NCBI GenBank assembly: GCA_002705605.1
Contig: PAJD01000006.1
Coordinates: forward strand, 222,753-231,786
Length of the DNA: 9,034 nt
Reading direction: 5' to 3'
From: Fidelibacterota bacterium
Lineage (GTDB): Bacteria > Fidelibacterota > Marinisomatia > SCGC-AAA003-L08 > D37C17
Shown: piece after piece, positions 7,957 through 9,034 of the stretch
How positions within the stretch are numbered: the stretch's first letter is position 1
Layout: each line of letters starts with the position of its first letter
Notes under the pieces: generated by a model
Database searches by the model: none
What the model was told of the DNA's origin: nothing
Seen by the model: the letters and a program-made list of their open reading frames with translations, nothing else
Position numbers and translations under genes: made by a program

Positions 7957-8941
7957 AATTAAATACTCCTTTATTCTTTTATTTTCATTTTTATTCCTAT
8001 TTAATTCATGCTCTAATTCTAATACTGCTATAAACGGTTACACTATGGGTACTACTTACAGTATTAAAATATATAGTGAAGAATTTATAAATAGTATAGA
8101 TTTAAAGGAATCAATTGAATATAAATTAAATTATCTTAATTCTATTTTTTCTACTTATAGCAATTCAACTGAAATAAGTAAGATTAATTTATCTAAATCA
8201 AAAAAAATTAATTTATCAGATGATTTAGCTTTTGTATTAAAGAAAGCACTTTATTATTCACAATTATCAGATGGTCTTTATGATCCAACAGTTTTTCCAT
8301 TAGTTGACCTATGGGGTTTTGGTCCAACAAATATAAATTCAAAACCAAATAAAAATAAGATTAATGACTTATTGAAAAATATTTCTTATAAGTATATATC
8401 ATTAAATGAAAAGGAATTATTGCTAAGCAATTCTAATCTATATATTGATTTAAATTCAATCGCTAAGGGTTATGCAGTTGATTCCATATCAAATCTTTTG
8501 TTAAATATGGGTTTTTCTGATTTTATGGTTGAAATAGGTGGAGAAGTTAAATGTATTGGTGAAAATAATAAAAATAAATGGATTATTGGAATTATAAATC
8601 CAAAAGATGAAAATAATTTAATTAAAACTAATCTTAAAAATATGTCTATAGCAACTTCAGGTAATTACAATAACTATTTAATATATGAAGATATTCGATA
8701 TCCTCATATAATTAATCCAAAAACTGGTTGGCCAATTAATAATAATATTATAAGCGCAAGTGTTATTACAGAAAACTGTATTGATGCAGATGCAATTGCT
8801 ACAATATTGATGCTTTTACCATATGATGAGGGGATAGAACTTGTCAATAATATGAATAATGTTGAATCCTTATTATTTATAGATAATAATAATGAAATAA
8901 CTATGTTAAAGAGTAAAGATTTTGATAAATATATACACTAA
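7943..8941 (+). CDS. apbE: ApbE-type FAD:protein FMN transferase, lipoprotein
   Basis: ApbE moves FMN from FAD onto Thr in D-x-x-S/T-G-A-T motifs; in NQR systems it modifies NqrB and NqrC. It has 332 residues. A basic-then-hydrophobic signal (residues 5-20) ends in the lipobox-like F-N-S-C23, so an exported lipoprotein is predicted; F-N is looser than the usual lipobox. ApbE motifs are G32-Y-T-M-G-T-T-Y; D-L-W-G-F-G-P; D169[11 protein letters not shown]180; E197-I-G-G-E201; H255-I-I-N-P-K-T-G; and D281-A-D-A-I-A-T287. The Mg2+ ligands in the family come from the A-K-G and D-A-x-A-T segments, and both are intact. I chose the ATG at 7943; an in-frame TTG at 7940 directly before it is possible and would add one residue. 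There is no clear ribosome site, and the start lies within the nqrF end, so translation is probably coupled. Being last in the nqr run strongly supports a role in NQR flavinylation. Confidence 0.95.
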   Translation: MILDKIKYSFILLFSFLFLFNSCSNSNTAINGYTMGTTYSIKIYSEEFINSIDLKESIEYKLNYLNSIFSTYSNSTEISKINLSKSKKINLSDDLAFVLKKALYYSQLSDGLYDPTVFPLVDLWGFGPTNINSKPNKNKINDLLKNISYKYISLNEKELLLSNSNLYIDLNSIAKGYAVDSISNLLLNMGFSDFMVEIGGEVKCIGENNKNKWIIGIINPKDENNLIKTNLKNMSIATSGNYNNYLIYEDIRYPHIINPKTGWPINNNIISASVITENCIDADAIATILMLLPYDEGIELVNNMNNVESLLFIDNNNEITMLKSKDFDKYIH

Positions 8942-8942
8942 T

Positions 8943-9034
8943 TTAATTTTTCAAACATTTATACTTGTCTATTAGAGAACATGTGCATGGATTTTCTGTT
9001 GTTCCACATGTCGATTTTAAAGCTTTTTTATTTA
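8943..9034 (-). CDS. nqrM: Probable NqrM (DUF539) Na+-NQR maturation protein, C-terminal part
   Basis: On the - strand a frame is open from the window edge (first full codon at 9032-9030) to a TAA at 8945-8943; its start lies beyond the window. The 29 visible residues read as a basic stretch K-K-A-L-K-S-T-C-G, then E-N-P-C-T-C-S, then D-K-Y-K-C-L-K-N at the end. NqrM is a small protein with an N-terminal membrane helix followed by K-x-x-x-G-S-C-G-G and further conserved cysteines; it is needed for the NqrD/E iron site. The position next to nqrF-apbE, the four cysteines and the basic lead-in all fit. The second Gly of C-G-G is Thr here. The gene converges on apbE with a single base between the two stop codons, unlike the same-strand nqrM known from Vibrio. 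The membrane helix is outside the window, so the call rests on the tail and the context. Confidence 0.72.
   Translation of the reverse strand, partial: NKKALKSTCGTTENPCTCSLIDKYKCLKN

Noticed and set aside
8979..9011. Inverted repeat ACATGTG (8979-8985) / CACATGT (9005-9011), a possible terminator hairpin after apbE
   Set aside because: The core ACATGT is itself palindromic and arises from two Thr-Cys codon pairs (ACA TGT) in the - strand NqrM frame. The stem is only 7 bases with a 19-base loop and no adjacent T-run.
8981..9034. A + strand frame from ATG at 8981 is open to the window end (18 codons)
   Set aside because: It lies antisense to the Cys-rich NqrM frame, has no ribosome site and resembles no family I recognise. 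The - strand frame explains the bases better.
9019..9034. AAAGCTTTTTTATTTA resembling a terminator T-tract
   Set aside because: There is only a short AAAGCTTT palindrome and no GC-rich stem; the bases code for the K-K-A-L-K stretch of the - strand gene.

Overview
The window is a tightly packed run of bioenergetic genes on the + strand, closed by the tail of one small gene on the - strand. The DNA is strongly AT-rich (about 30% GC by eye). The protein sequences resemble those of the Bacteroidota/FCB group and relatives; an AT-rich marine lineage such as Bacteroidota or Marinimicrobia (SAR406) is my best guess, and it is tentative. Shine-Dalgarno-like sites before some genes fit typical Bacteroidota less well, so the phylum is left open.

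Layout: bases 1-456 hold the 3' end of nuoM and 457-1920 hold nuoN, the last two membrane subunits of proton-pumping complex I. Bases 1920-2384 hold a hotdog-fold acyl-CoA thioesterase. Bases 2381-7956 hold nqrA, B, C, D, E and F, the complete set of structural genes for the Na+-translocating NADH:quinone oxidoreductase (Na+-NQR). An ApbE-type FMN transferase follows to 8941. The last ~90 bases, read on the - strand, encode a Cys-rich C-terminus that I read as NqrM (DUF539), the small maturation factor of Na+-NQR. Each + strand junction is an overlap or a gap of at most one base, so there is no room for an internal terminator or a dedicated intergenic promoter; one transcript with translational coupling is likely.

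How the genes work together: complex I and Na+-NQR both oxidise NADH and reduce quinone, but export H+ and Na+ respectively. NqrF takes electrons from NADH through FAD and a [2Fe-2S] cluster. NqrD/E hold an intramembrane iron site, NqrC and NqrB carry covalently bound FMN, and NqrA lies on the cytoplasmic side next to NqrB. ApbE attaches the FMN, and NqrM is thought to supply or assemble the iron site of NqrD/E. The window therefore holds an NQR enzyme with both known maturation factors, joined to the end of a complex I operon. The thioesterase between them is the one gene with no obvious role in the pathway.

Nothing here is a clearly undescribed system. The points most worth a second look are the unannotated convergent NqrM tail, the nuo-thioesterase-nqr fusion, and single-residue departures from the usual flavinylation motif in both NqrB (D-G-L-S-K-A-T) and NqrC (N-G-I-S-G-A-T). 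No RNA gene, CRISPR array, mobile element or phage feature was seen, and no stretch over 300 bases lacks a gene.
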